Notes: generated from the sequence alone by a model not told the origin. A stretch of DNA of 64,000 bases from Bacillus albus (GCF_001884185.1 NZ_MAOE01000090.1:1-64000), one strand, 5' to 3'; counted from the first letter of the stretch, positions 28,361-37,214 are shown. Made by a program: numbers and translations.

Positions 28361-28520
28361 TTATTTTTTATCTCTAAATTTAAAATCATCAAATTCACCA
28401 GTTTTTCTATTTTTAACATAATTTAATTCCACACCATTTACACTATGGACTATTTTGACCTATCCATCTTCATTAGGCCATCTAGAATCGTTCATAGTTA
28501 CAGTTACCCTTATTTTCTAA
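28361..28520 (-). pseudogene. Orphan polymorphic-toxin C-terminal tip, nonsense-mutated
   Basis: The minus strand reads VTVTMNDSRWPNEDG, stop (TAG), VKIVHSVNGVELNYVKNRKT then GEFDDFKFRDKK, stop. The pattern N-D-x-R-W-P-x-x-x-G-W-V-K-...-Y-V-x-N-x-x-T-G-x-x-D-D-F-K-F-K is a familiar end of Bacillus polymorphic toxins; the TAG replaces the Trp codon (TGG). No upstream toxin body is attached. It lies beyond the terminator of the intact toxin/immunity pair, as expected for a displaced tip. Confidence 0.65.
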
Positions 28521-28553
28521 TACTCTCTGGTGATTAAATTTTTACTTAATACT

Positions 28554-28590
28554 AAACAAACGTAGGAATCAATGATCCTACGTTTGTTTA
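28554..28590 (-). terminator. Terminator after the active toxin/immunity pair
   Basis: AAACAAACGTAGGA pairs perfectly with TCCTACGTTTGTTT across eight bases. It lies 12 bases past the immunity gene stop and separates the pair from the orphan module. Confidence 0.8.
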
Positions 28591-28601
28591 TAAAAATCTA
28601 T

Positions 28602-29015
28602 TTATTTAACAATATTTTTTACGTCTCCAATACGTATATCACCATCATGATGATACTCAATGACATACCCCATATCTGGTGAATATATCCAGGTATCAAA
28701 ACTAACAGCTGTAACATCATATATTACATTTAAAACTTGATGTAAATTTGTTTTGATTACTGGTACTCTAGCATTATCCCAAATAATATATACTGTCTGA
28801 GAATATGTTCCAAAACAGTTCTGTAGATATAATTTTATTTCATCCTCATTATATAAATCACCATAGTTTTCAATGTTGGACCAATCTACTCTCCCCCATT
28901 GTGTAATAGGGAATGCATTTTCAAAACTTTTTACTACCATTTTTCCTTGAGTATTCTCTAAAATTTCAATGTCTTCACCTAATGCTTCAATACACTCTTC
29001 CAACAATGTTGCCAT
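28602..29015 (-). CDS. Immunity protein of the wall-binding toxin
   Basis: 137 residues, acidic and cytosolic (no signal peptide), starting nine bases after the toxin stop, so co-transcribed and probably translationally coupled. Recognisable pieces are ITQWGRVDWSNIEN, LQNCFGTYSQTVYIIWDNA and a His-rich end (YHHDGDIRIGDV). Its size, charge and position are those of an immunity protein that binds and neutralises the toxin tip inside the producing cell. I do not assign a named immunity family. It ends with a strong terminator. Confidence 0.72.
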   Translation of the reverse strand: MATLLEECIEALGEDIEILENTQGKMVVKSFENAFPITQWGRVDWSNIENYGDLYNEDEIKLYLQNCFGTYSQTVYIIWDNARVPVIKTNLHQVLNVIYDVTAVSFDTWIYSPDMGYVIEYHHDGDIRIGDVKNIVK

Positions 29016-29024
29016 TTTATTACC

Positions 29025-31880
29025 TCATTTATTTAGATATTTTAATAATGATTTAAAGGTTTCTTCGTCTCCTTCAAAAGGAATTGCATATTTAATTGCT
29101 TTATCTTTTTTTCCATTTCTAAAATCTTCTACATTTATATGCATCCCTTTACTAGGGTCATAATCTAATCGCCATCTTGCTTTATGATCAGCTGTCTCTC
29201 TGCCAACAATTTTACCATAACCAGCGCTTTTTTCCATTGTTCCTATAAATGGTTGTGAATCTGCCCCAAAATCCCCCAATAAGCTCATTGCTTTATTTCT
29301 TGCTTGTTCATATGATTGAACCTTATCAAGAACAATCTCTCCTGAACGACCACCTTTAGCAGCTGCTTCTAGTGCCTTTCCTTTCTTTTCAAGATCGCCA
29401 ATCTTCCCTACAACTTTACCAACAACTCGTGTTGTACCACCAGATACGACGGCCAAGGTCCCCCATGCATAATCGTCTGGACTGTATTTTTGACCTGTTA
29501 CTAAGTCTTCACCTTTGATAAGTTGTCCAATTTCTTTTCCTGTACCAATTATTGGTGTAATACCCAATACGAATGATAAATCTCCATCATTTGCACGATT
29601 ATAAATGCGAGATGGATCTCCACCCAAATCATACAATGCACTGCTTAAATCAATATTACCAATATTTCTAGCTGCAGCAGATACATCAACTTTATGTCTT
29701 GCTATTTTATTGGCCGAGTCCATAAAGATATTTGCAAGATCTATTCCCATATTGAAATCTGTGTAGAATCCTGGGACTTTGGCATCTAATGCTTGTAAAT
29801 CTTGCGCAATGATTGGAGCGTTTTTTCGTGTTACTTGTACAAGTTCCTCCATAGCAGGTTTCGCTATATCTACAGAATGTTTTAAGCGAATAGAACTATC
29901 TACAACTGGTCCTAAATCTTTAACAACACCAGAAAGCCCTTCAGCTAACTTACGATGATTTTCCTCGATTTGACGAAGTCCTTTATTAATCTCATTTTGT
30001 GTTTCAATTGCTTTTACTGCAACCACATCTAATGCTTGATAGTAACCAGCATAGACTTCTAAAAGTGATTCATAATGTTGAAGAATAGATACATATACAT
30101 CAGCACTAAATACCATCCATTCTTTTCCGTAGGCTAGAGCATCTTTTCCTGTATTTCCAAGTAGTTTAAATAGCTCTTTTCTTTGAGTGACCGTTAAATT
30201 TTTAATATCACCTTTCATTGCATTCACTAATTCTTGCAATTTATCATGTGATTCTTTCATCAATTGCATTTTATACTGTGCATCTTGCTTTGCATTGTTT
30301 ATGTTACTAGAAATACTTTCCCAGGTCTCTGCATCATCTAACCAACGCTGTTCTTCCTCTTCTAAAATTTTAATCGCGTTATTTATGAATGGTTCGTCAC
30401 TTTTTAAATAATCTAATACTCCTTCAAATATCTTTACTTTTCCATCAAGCAAAGTAAGTGGACTTTTAGCCTCCTGATCGAAAATAATGGCATCATGAAT
30501 ACGTACATACCCTTTTTCTCCTTGATAATTCACCTCATACCAAGAGCCAATTTTCCCAGTTACTTCTATCACTTCACCATTATTTACACGTTTTGCACGC
30601 AATACTTTTCTTAAATCTGGCTCTGGATATACTTTTTTAACAAGGGATTCTAATGTAACCCACCCTTTAATCATTTCTCCGTCTTGATTAAAGGAAAATT
30701 TCTTGTCTTTATATGTAAAATCTCCTGTTTGTAATGCACCTGAAGGCTGTAGTAAGTACCAACTAAACTCTTGCTTCATCCAACCATTTTTAGACTCATG
30801 AGAAGCATCAAAATAATATGGTTTTCCATCAACATTTGTAAAACCTGATTGTACATTACCTAGTGGACTAAAGTAATAGATTTTCCCATCAATATGTTGG
30901 ATTCCGGTCTGTACTACGCCATCGGTTCCCAAATAATAATCTGATCCATTTGTATGTACCCATCCCGTTTGCATAAACCCATCGGTACCAAAATAATAAC
31001 GTTTCCCATCAATCGCTTGGAAACCAGTTATTCTTTGCCCGTCTTTTTTATAATACGTCCATTTTCCTTCTTCTTGTACCCACCCTTGTTTATTATCTAA
31101 ATAAAGTGCTTCTTTTAATTGATCAATCCATTTTAATCCATTCGCAAGAAGAGCTAAATCACTATCTAGTTGTTTATCAAATTTCTTTTGAATATTGGGC
31201 GGAAAGTATTTTTCAGGATCTTTATGATACTCAGTTATAATAAAATGAGACAAATTCGTTGCTTCCTTTGTTACATCCCATGAACGAACTGGTGATTCAC
31301 CAATTACAACAGATTCAAATATCCGAACATAACCAACTTCTCCTTGATATTTTACCTGATACCATAAGCCCTGCTTTGAAATAACTTCTAAGACATCCCC
31401 ATCCTTTACAGATTTAGATTTTAATAGAAATTTTGTTTCTGGCTTTGGATAGATTCTTTTAACAGCAGAACGAAGGGTAACCCATCCCTTTTCCATATCT
31501 CCGTACTTATTTATTTCAAATGGTTTTCCTTGGTAGGTAAATGTTCCTGTCACATACTTCCCATCTTTTAAATAGCTCCATGAGGTTGCAGAAAAACTCC
31601 ATCCGGTCTTTAGTTTACCAGGTTCACTATAATATAAAGTGTCTTTCCCTGCTTGCTTTCTCCCTTCCACTAGCCTTCCATCTTTAAAAAAGGAGTACTC
31701 AACTCCATCTAAAGTAATGTTATCTCTTTGCTTACTTCCATCTTTTTGATAATAGTACCAATTCTCATTCTCTTTGACCCAGCCTACTTTATTTAAAACT
31801 TCGGCTGCTTCTGTAAATGTTGGTGCATAGGTAGAAAATAATAAAAATAATGAAACTATAAGTCCTATGACTTTCTTCAT
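29025..31880 (-). CDS. Secreted wall-binding polymorphic toxin (choline-binding-like repeats, SH3, C-terminal toxin tip)
   Basis: 951 residues. Signal peptide 1-26. Then an internally duplicated wall-binding half: GW/YY cell-wall-binding repeats (~33-130) plus SH3 (~140-195, WYQVKYQGEVGYVRIFE), again repeats (~265-405, e.g. GKRYYFGTDGFMQTGW) plus SH3 (~410-468, WYEVNYQGEKGYVRIHD). Residues ~480-720 are helical/coiled-coil. ~770-825 (GITPIIGTGKEIGQL, GEDLVTGQKYSPDDYAWG) is a pre-toxin TG-type linker. The last ~100 residues (ETADHKARWRLDYDPSKGMH) are the variable toxin tip, possibly a nuclease; activity is unproven. Export by Sec, not by an LXG/type VII route. The next gene gives immunity. Confidence 0.82.
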   Translation of the reverse strand: MKKVIGLIVSLFLLFSTYAPTFTEAAEVLNKVGWVKENENWYYYQKDGSKQRDNITLDGVEYSFFKDGRLVEGRKQAGKDTLYYSEPGKLKTGWSFSATSWSYLKDGKYVTGTFTYQGKPFEINKYGDMEKGWVTLRSAVKRIYPKPETKFLLKSKSVKDGDVLEVISKQGLWYQVKYQGEVGYVRIFESVVIGESPVRSWDVTKEATNLSHFIITEYHKDPEKYFPPNIQKKFDKQLDSDLALLANGLKWIDQLKEALYLDNKQGWVQEEGKWTYYKKDGQRITGFQAIDGKRYYFGTDGFMQTGWVHTNGSDYYLGTDGVVQTGIQHIDGKIYYFSPLGNVQSGFTNVDGKPYYFDASHESKNGWMKQEFSWYLLQPSGALQTGDFTYKDKKFSFNQDGEMIKGWVTLESLVKKVYPEPDLRKVLRAKRVNNGEVIEVTGKIGSWYEVNYQGEKGYVRIHDAIIFDQEAKSPLTLLDGKVKIFEGVLDYLKSDEPFINNAIKILEEEEQRWLDDAETWESISSNINNAKQDAQYKMQLMKESHDKLQELVNAMKGDIKNLTVTQRKELFKLLGNTGKDALAYGKEWMVFSADVYVSILQHYESLLEVYAGYYQALDVVAVKAIETQNEINKGLRQIEENHRKLAEGLSGVVKDLGPVVDSSIRLKHSVDIAKPAMEELVQVTRKNAPIIAQDLQALDAKVPGFYTDFNMGIDLANIFMDSANKIARHKVDVSAAARNIGNIDLSSALYDLGGDPSRIYNRANDGDLSFVLGITPIIGTGKEIGQLIKGEDLVTGQKYSPDDYAWGTLAVVSGGTTRVVGKVVGKIGDLEKKGKALEAAAKGGRSGEIVLDKVQSYEQARNKAMSLLGDFGADSQPFIGTMEKSAGYGKIVGRETADHKARWRLDYDPSKGMHINVEDFRNGKKDKAIKYAIPFEGDEETFKSLLKYLNK

Positions 31881-31953
31881 ACTCGCATCTCCCTAACAAT
31901 TTATTAAAAAACTTTTTAATTATATATTAGATTTTATTACTATAAAAATAATA

Positions 31954-31985
31954 AATAAGGATATGCATAATTGCATATCCTTATT
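31954..31985. repeat. Perfect 14-base inverted repeat upstream of the toxin gene
   Basis: AATAAGGATATGCA and TGCATATCCTTATT flank a four-base loop. It lies 75 bases upstream of the toxin start, between the toxin gene and the aldo/keto reductase gene. It is either a regulatory palindrome or a stem in the leader. The rest of 31986-32190 shows no gene. Confidence 0.55.
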
Positions 31986-32190
31986 CTCAAAAGGACGTAC
32001 GTTATAAAAAAGCAATCTTTTCCTTATTATTCTTAGTCTCATAAGCTCTCAATAATACTTATCAAAAATACTTATAGAAAGAAGATTAAATAATTCTAAT
32101 TTATATCCCGAAAACAAATTCAAGAATATTCCAACTGGTCGCTATATATATTTCTAATAATATAAACTGAAAAGGAGGAGTCCGTACATA

Positions 32191-33117
32191 ATGGAATATA
32201 GGTTATTAGGTAACACGGGATTAATAGTTTCAGAGATAGGATTTGGTTCTTGGGCGATTGGTGGAGATGAATGGGGCGCAGTAAAAGATAATGAATCAAT
32301 TGATGCAATTGAGAAAGCAATTGACCTAGGGATTAATTTTATTGATACTGCTGATGTTTATGGGCTTGGTCATAGTGAAACACTCGTTTCAAAAGCTATA
32401 AATAAACGTAGGCAGGATATTATTCTTTCTACAAAAGGTGGATTAATTGGTCATCATTATGATCCCAATCAACCAGCCGTTTATGGAAATCCTCAAAAGG
32501 TCATTGATGCGTTTGATGCTAGTTTACTGCGGCTTAAAACTGATTATATAGATGTGTACTTTTGTCATATTTGGTGGGATAAACCTGAAGAAACAGAAGC
32601 CTTTCTACAAGCTTTCCAAACCTTAAAAAAATCTGGCAAAGTGAGAGCAGTTGGTGTTTCTACTAATGATTTAGATTATATTAAACATTTTAATCAGAAT
32701 GATGATTTAGATGTTGTACAATTCGATTATAGTATTTTAAATAAAGAACCTGAAAAAGACATCCTTCCTTATATTGAACAACATAATTTAGGTGCTGTGA
32801 TAAGAGGTCCACTTAAGATGGGAATTTTAACTGGGAAATTTAATCATGAAACCCAGTTTGCAGACGATGATTTAAGAAAGGATTGGCCCAAAGAAAAGTG
32901 GTTTAAAGATAGCTTAGAAAAAGTAGAAAAATTACGTTCACTTGTACGATCAAATCGAAGTGTTACGCAAATTGCCTTACGTTATGTGTTAAGTCACCCA
33001 GCCGTTTCAGTTGCCATCCCTGGTGCAAAAAATTCTACACAGGTTGAAGAAAACTCTTCACACTTAACTCGTCCATTATTATTAGATGATGAAATTGAAT
33101 TCATTAAAAAGCTTTAA
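32191..33117 (+). CDS. Aldo/keto reductase
   Basis: 308 residues, a complete AKR (beta/alpha)8 barrel. The catalytic tetrad is visible: Asp and Tyr in FIDTADVYGLGHSE, Lys in IILSTKGG, His in YFCHIWWD; the NADPH site appears as AVSVAIPGAKNSTQVEEN near the C-terminus. It would reduce aldehydes or ketones, or oxidise a sugar alcohol, in the cytosol. Substrate is unknown and the gene stands alone. GGAGGAG precedes the ATG by nine bases. The IWW loop after the His is unusual compared with the common H-x-x-D/P loop. Confidence 0.9.
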   Translation: MEYRLLGNTGLIVSEIGFGSWAIGGDEWGAVKDNESIDAIEKAIDLGINFIDTADVYGLGHSETLVSKAINKRRQDIILSTKGGLIGHHYDPNQPAVYGNPQKVIDAFDASLLRLKTDYIDVYFCHIWWDKPEETEAFLQAFQTLKKSGKVRAVGVSTNDLDYIKHFNQNDDLDVVQFDYSILNKEPEKDILPYIEQHNLGAVIRGPLKMGILTGKFNHETQFADDDLRKDWPKEKWFKDSLEKVEKLRSLVRSNRSVTQIALRYVLSHPAVSVAIPGAKNSTQVEENSSHLTRPLLLDDEIEFIKKL

Positions 33118-33461
33118 CTATAATTTTTCTTCCATAAAAATCAGACTAAATTAACTACCAATTCATCCCCTATTCCATGTCTATCTACTCTTCGTCAAAG
33201 AATCTAATATAAAATTTGTAATACATGTAAATAAACGTTTCATATGAAAATTACTTAAGGGAAAGGAGTGTAATTTACTGGATTCTCCTTTCTTCTCATT
33301 ATCTTTAAGGAATTTTCCAAGTATATTTCTACTACATTCCTGCTAAATAACATATGCACTAATCATTAACAATTTGTATAGCTATATAAAGACTCTACTA
33401 AATCATTAAAGGAATCTCCTTTCCCCTATCGAATTATTTGTAGAGGAAAGGAGAGGAATAC

Positions 33462-33728
33462 ATGGAAATTCTAGGATTAGACCCTCGCGCATTAGCGACT
33501 TTAGGTGCACTTGAATACACCAATCGTCGCAATAAATTAATCGAAGACTCGGAGAATAACATATACGAGTGTAAAGAAATTAAAGAAATACTTCAATCAC
33601 TCCCTAAAGAGAAGCAGATTGAGGTTCTTGAGAATCAAGCTTACTTTGAAGCTGTGGCAAAGATGATTGAACAAAACAATTTAATTCTTTTAGAACAGAT
33701 GAAAGCTCTACAGCTAATTCAGAAATAA
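33462..33728 (+). CDS. Hypothetical 88-aa protein, overlaps antisense gene
   Basis: The first 35 codons (MEILGLDPRALATLGALEYT) precede a helical acidic tail. AAAGGAGAGG gives a good binding site. The last 125 bases overlap, on the other strand, the 33604-34014 gene. The second copy of this region (47109-47301) lacks the start and first ~30 codons, and in the shared part amino acids change (K to T, E to K, A to T) and the stop is lost. The plus frame thus shows little conservation. It may be a real gene here, but the minus frame is better supported. Confidence 0.4.
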   Translation: MEILGLDPRALATLGALEYTNRRNKLIEDSENNIYECKEIKEILQSLPKEKQIEVLENQAYFEAVAKMIEQNNLILLEQMKALQLIQK

Positions 33729-34014
33729 CAAACTTATGATTAATTAATTCTACATATGCTTCCATATATAATGTCTCTTTATCTAAACTACCAGCCTCTG
33801 TTTGTACAGGGGCTTTTGTTATGCGTTGATTCATATTTTGAATTTGAATCGTTTCTTTCACATGTGTGAATAGATCTTCTAATAATCCAGGTGTAGACTC
33901 TAACTCCTGCTTTTCAATTTCCTCTGTTACGGCACTTATAAATTCCCATAGTACTTTTGCACCCAATAGTTCCGCTAATCGTTTTTCACGCATTTCAAAT
34001 GTTTTCATGTTCAT
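33604..34014 (-). CDS. Conserved hypothetical protein of the regulator module, copy 1
   Basis: 136 residues, cytosolic, mostly helical (MREKRLAELLGAKVLWEFIS, GLLEDLFTHVKETIQIQNMN). GGGGTG precedes the ATG by ten bases. A paralogue lies at 47177-47575. Between the copies the first ~40 residues are identical while many third-codon bases differ (for example GGA/GGT, ATA/ATT, TTG/TTA), which shows purifying selection for this frame. It sits next to a divergent Cro/CI-like pair in both copies and may be a phage-type accessory regulator; the function is unknown. Confidence 0.75.
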   Translation of the reverse strand: MNMKTFEMREKRLAELLGAKVLWEFISAVTEEIEKQELESTPGLLEDLFTHVKETIQIQNMNQRITKAPVQTEAGSLDKETLYMEAYVELINHKFVISELAVELSSVLKELNCFVQSSLPQLQSKLDSQEPQSASL

Positions 34015-34141
34015 GCAAATACACCCCTATAATTTATATATAATGATAAAAACATTATTTTTATATGTAAAATTGCCTAAAATACTTTCTAAGATTACAT
34101 TTCTTAAAAAAAACTACATCATCTTAAAAATCTAACATTAT

Positions 34142-34360
34142 TCAACACACTTCGTGTTGTTCTGAATCAAAAAAAATTGTTTGAACTGTAACACCATAGA
34201 AATTCGCTAATTTTATCTTTATATTATCTCGTGGGATTCTCTGTCCATTTTCATACATCTGCAATGTACTAATACTGATTCCGACTGCTTTTGCCACCTC
34301 TTCTCTAGATCTCCCATTTCTTAAATTAATTAGATTTTCAGCTACTCTTTCATAATTCAT
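34142..34360 (-). CDS. Cro-like HTH regulator, module 1
   Basis: 72 residues made of one HTH domain: LRNGRSREEVAKAVGISIST (residues ~13-32), LQMYENGQRIPRDNIKIKLA and a short tail ending EQHEVC. It diverges from the 34506 regulator, the usual arrangement of a lysis/lysogeny-type switch. The last six codons overlap an operator copy (34144-34161), and two more copies lie in the divergent promoter region. The start ATG follows GGGAGTGAGA. Confidence 0.82.
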   Translation of the reverse strand: MNYERVAENLINLRNGRSREEVAKAVGISISTLQMYENGQRIPRDNIKIKLANFYGVTVQTIFFDSEQHEVC

Positions 34361-34428
34361 ACATTCTCACTCCCAAAACCACATTTCGTGTTGTTAATTA
34401 AAATATAAACCGCACGAAGTGTGTTGTC
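34144..34428. promoter_or_regulatory. Three operator copies of the module 1 regulators
   Basis: AACACACTTCGTGTTGTT at 34144-34161 (inside the end of the Cro-like gene), ACCACATTTCGTGTTGTT at 34378-34395, and the reverse orientation GCACGAAGTGTGTTGT at 34412-34427. The last two lie between the divergent regulators, as expected for a shared operator region. Confidence 0.7.
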
Positions 34429-34463
34429 AATAGATTTCAATTATCAATTTTTAAAAGTTTTAA

Positions 34464-34490
34464 TATATTAACACATATTGTGTTAATATA
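34464..34490 (+). promoter_or_regulatory. Perfect palindrome before the CI-like gene
   Basis: TATATTAACACA and TGTGTTAATATA are 12-base arms around TAT, 16 bases before the ATG at 34506. It includes a possible -10 region, so bound repressor would block the CI-like gene's own promoter. Confidence 0.6.
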
Positions 34491-34505
34491 TTATCAGGTG
34501 ATAGA

Positions 34506-34832
34506 ATGAAAACGTTTGGAAATATAATTCGTGAATTAAGAAAACAAAAAGGAATTACGCAAAAAGAACTGGCTCAATCCCTTCAACTAAGTGAAAGTAC
34601 AATTGGTATGTATGAACGTAATGAACGTCAACCTGATTACAATACCTTGATACGTATAGCAGATTACTTTAAAGTATCTACTGATTTTCTTCTAGGGAGA
34701 GATTTTGATGCTGAAGGGAAAGAAAATGATTCAGAACTAGATCAATGGTTAAATGATATAAAACTTGCTCCATCCCAAAAGCGTGAAGAATTAAAACGTT
34801 TTTGGAATTTTATAATGCAGGAAGAAAAGTAA
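34506..34832 (+). CDS. CI-like HTH regulator, module 1
   Basis: 108 residues: an HTH_XRE domain (GNIIRELRKQKGITQKELAQ, LSESTIGMYERNERQPDYNT, VSTDFLLGRDF) and an acidic C-terminal tail, LDQWLNDIKLAPSQKREELK-RFWNFI. The tail is clearly homologous to that of the 48026-48385 regulator while the HTH parts differ strongly, as if DNA-binding specificity had been exchanged. The start follows AGGTGATAG. A tRNA-3'-half-like sequence begins eight bases after the stop. Confidence 0.85.
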   Translation: MKTFGNIIRELRKQKGITQKELAQSLQLSESTIGMYERNERQPDYNTLIRIADYFKVSTDFLLGRDFDAEGKENDSELDQWLNDIKLAPSQKREELKRFWNFIMQEEK

Positions 34833-34840
34833 TAAATCCC

Positions 34841-34891
34841 CCCCACCTTTACAGTGTGGAAGTCTTGAGTTCGAGCCCTTTCCGGGCCCAT
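34841..34891 (+). other. tRNA 3'-half-like sequence, candidate attachment-site scar (module 1)
   Basis: ACCTTTACAGTGTGGAAGTC followed by TTGAGTTCGAGCCC and GGGCCCA resembles an anticodon-arm-to-acceptor 3' half of a tRNA gene, but the stems do not pair as an intact tRNA and no 5' half is present. Its position, directly after a CI-like gene, is the same as at 48402-48450. From 34892 to 35240 I see nothing further. Confidence 0.5.
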
Positions 34892-35240
34892 ATATTACGG
34901 TAAAATGGCGTTCTATTCAAAGTTAGAGCGCTTATTTTTGTCCGATAATTTATTCATTAATTTAGCCGAAATATTTGCGTTACGCCGCCAAACTGTATGA
35001 AATGGAAGCCTCCTATAAATTTGTTTTATTTTCCATATTTAAAGTTACCACCCTTCTTTTAACATAAATTACATTAGATTTTTTCTAGATATGTATATGT
35101 ATGTGTTGAATTTACTTCTTATAGCTTTTGTTATTTAAGACATCGTTATAAGGTATTATCTGCAACTAAAAAATAGAAGCTTAAATTATATATATCGCAA
35201 CGCTAGAAGGTGAAATTTAACTCTATACAAATCGAAATAA

Positions 35241-35284
35241 ATTCAAGTAACAAACAATTTTTTATAATTGTTTGTTACTTGAAT
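35241..35284. repeat. Perfect 19-base inverted repeat
   Basis: ATTCAAGTAACAAACAATT and its exact complement flank a six-base loop (TTTTAT). There is no T-run after either arm, so it is not a typical terminator. It lies alone in the 690-bp gap between regulator module 1 and the anthrose operon. Confidence 0.7.
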
Positions 35285-35524
35285 GATATAAAGTGATTCA
35301 ATCGAGAAATTCATAAAAAAAACGCCCTCCTTTCCTATTTAGCTTATTTAGAAAGAATAACGTTTTTTTACTTTGGGATAGCAATGTGTGACAACAACCC
35401 TCTTTACTACACAAAGACAACTATAAAGATAGCCCCATAAATAATACAGTAATCACATAATATCCCCTTATACATGCCTTTTTTTATTTTTTTGAGAAAT
35501 GCTACAACAAAATCTTTTAAACAC

Positions 35525-36091
35525 TCAGGAATTAATGCTTTTTAAAAATTCATTTTCTAATTCTACTATCTTTTTTTTACAAGCTTTTATTTTTCTTACA
35601 GGCACCCCAGCATACATATACCAATCATCTAAACTTTCTTTTACCATACTCATCGCACCAACTGCCGCTCCTTCTCCTATTACTACATTTGGAAAGATAA
35701 TAGAATGCGCACCAACAATGGCATGCTTTTTTAAAATAACTTTTCCAGCTTTCACATTTTTATATTGATGTGGAACAGTCGGTCCCATTAATGTATTTCC
35801 GCTAAAATCATCAATTGCTGCATATACAATTGTTTTTGATGAAATATTTGCAAAATCATGCATTTCAATCCCCATTTCTCCTCCATATAAGGCTGTATAT
35901 GCTGCTATATGCGAATAACTTCCAATTGTAATTTTGCCACTTAAAATGCAAAAGTCATCGATTCTTACATTATTTCCAACAGATATAGCACCTGGATTAT
36001 ATATGCTGGTTTTTTTACTTATTAATACATTTTCCCCGACAGATAGAAAACCAATTTCGCTCAACTCTTCGTGACTATAAAAACTATTCAT
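35525..36091 (-). CDS. antD: Hexapeptide-repeat acyltransferase of the anthrose operon
   Basis: 188 residues, left-handed beta helix (hexapeptide repeats I-x-x-x-x-x: SVGENVLISKKTSIYNPGAI, VGNNVRIDDFCILSG, KKHAIVGAHSIIFPNVVIGE). The family uses acyl-CoA; here the inferred step is transfer of 3-hydroxy-3-methylbutyryl to the 4-amino group of dTDP-4-amino-4,6-dideoxyglucose. Its start overlaps the end of the aminotransferase gene by eight bases. Gene order and types match the four-gene anthrose operon described in B. anthracis; the symbol rests on that match. Confidence 0.85.
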   Translation of the reverse strand: MNSFYSHEELSEIGFLSVGENVLISKKTSIYNPGAISVGNNVRIDDFCILSGKITIGSYSHIAAYTALYGGEMGIEMHDFANISSKTIVYAAIDDFSGNTLMGPTVPHQYKNVKAGKVILKKHAIVGAHSIIFPNVVIGEGAAVGAMSMVKESLDDWYMYAGVPVRKIKACKKKIVELENEFLKSINS

Positions 36092-37214
36092 CTGTGGACA
36101 CCACCTTCTGCATTAAACACATTATAATTTTCTCTACGATTTCTTTTGTCATTCCTTCCCATAAAGGTAGACTAATTATTCGTTTTTCTATTTTATTTGT
36201 ATTTGTTAAATCTGTAGACTTATATTTTTTAAAGAAATCTTGTTGATGACAAGATGGTGAAAAATATGATCTAGCTTCTATCTTTTGCTTTTTCAACTCT
36301 TCTATTATCTGCATATTGTTAATTTTTTCTGAACAGAGAATAGGCATAAATTGATGAATAACTGCTTTTGTCTTTTGAACTTGCCAGCCTTTTTTTATTA
36401 ATCCCGTACTTTGTAATAACTGTTGATACCATTCAGAGATACGATTTCGTTCTTGCATTTTATGATTCCATTTATTTATCGTTGTAATCCCAATAGCTGC
36501 TGCATATTCAGTCATTTTACAGTTAAACCCCATCATCGTACATTCACGATTATGATCAAATCCAAAATTACCCATTCTTTTAATTTGATTTATCTCTTCC
36601 TCATTATGGCTATAGATCATACCACCTTCACCAATTCCGAAAGGCTTTGTTGCATGAAAGCTATATACAATCATACCACTAAAATCCTGACCGTAATGTA
36701 TACCCTCATGCGTTAATCCAAACCCTGGTGCCGCATCTACAACAACCGGAACACCCTTTTTCTCTAATTCTTCATAGTCTTTCAAGTCCATCCATGATCC
36801 GAATGTTGCATATGGAACAACAACTGCAACCTCTTCTTTTAATTCATCAATCTTATCCAAAAGTACCGTTTTATCCATACACCAATCATCTAATGAAATA
36901 TCAATAAAATAAGGCTCCAAGCCACACCAAATAGCTGCCAATGGCGTAGCAGGGAATGTAAAACTAGGCATAAGAGCATACTTTCCTTTTTTTCTTTTCT
37001 TAAATTGAATTGCCGCCATTAACCCTAGCGTTGCGTTTGCTACTGTTGTAACAGCTCCCCTGTTCTGAAAAAATTCCGACATAATCGTTTCTTCAAAACG
37101 TTGATTTATAGGTCCATAATTTGTATATATGTGGGATATATCAATTCGCTCTAATTCATCTAAGTACTCGTTTACAGGTACAATTGACGCACGTAAAAAA
37201 GGAATATTCTCCAT
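36084..37214 (-). CDS. antC: DegT/DnrJ/EryC1 sugar aminotransferase of the anthrose operon
   Basis: About 376 residues, PLP-dependent aspartate-aminotransferase fold. The catalytic Lys lies in VYSFHATKPFGIGEGGMIYS; PLP contacts are seen in VANATLGLMAAIQF and VPVVVDAAPGFG (Asp to the pyridine nitrogen). It would transfer an amino group to dTDP-4-keto-6-deoxyglucose. The dTDP-sugar precursor genes (rml-type) are not in the window. ATG 37214 (or 37220) follows AGAAAGGAATAG. It is 14-20 bases downstream of the glycosyltransferase gene and overlaps the acyltransferase gene. Confidence 0.87.
   Translation of the reverse strand: MENIPFLRASIVPVNEYLDELERIDISHIYTNYGPINQRFEETIMSEFFQNRGAVTTVANATLGLMAAIQFKKRKKGKYALMPSFTFPATPLAAIWCGLEPYFIDISLDDWCMDKTVLLDKIDELKEEVAVVVPYATFGSWMDLKDYEELEKKGVPVVVDAAPGFGLTHEGIHYGQDFSGMIVYSFHATKPFGIGEGGMIYSHNEEEINQIKRMGNFGFDHNRECTMMGFNCKMTEYAAAIGITTINKWNHKMQERNRISEWYQQLLQSTGLIKKGWQVQKTKAVIHQFMPILCSEKINNMQIIEELKKQKIEARSYFSPSCHQQDFFKKYKSTDLTNTNKIEKRIISLPLWEGMTKEIVEKIIMCLMQKVVSTDE

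Noticed and set aside
33462-34014. Toxin-antitoxin pair formed by the two overlapping antisense frames
   Set aside because: The plus frame is not conserved in the second copy while the minus frame is, so a functional pair is unlikely.
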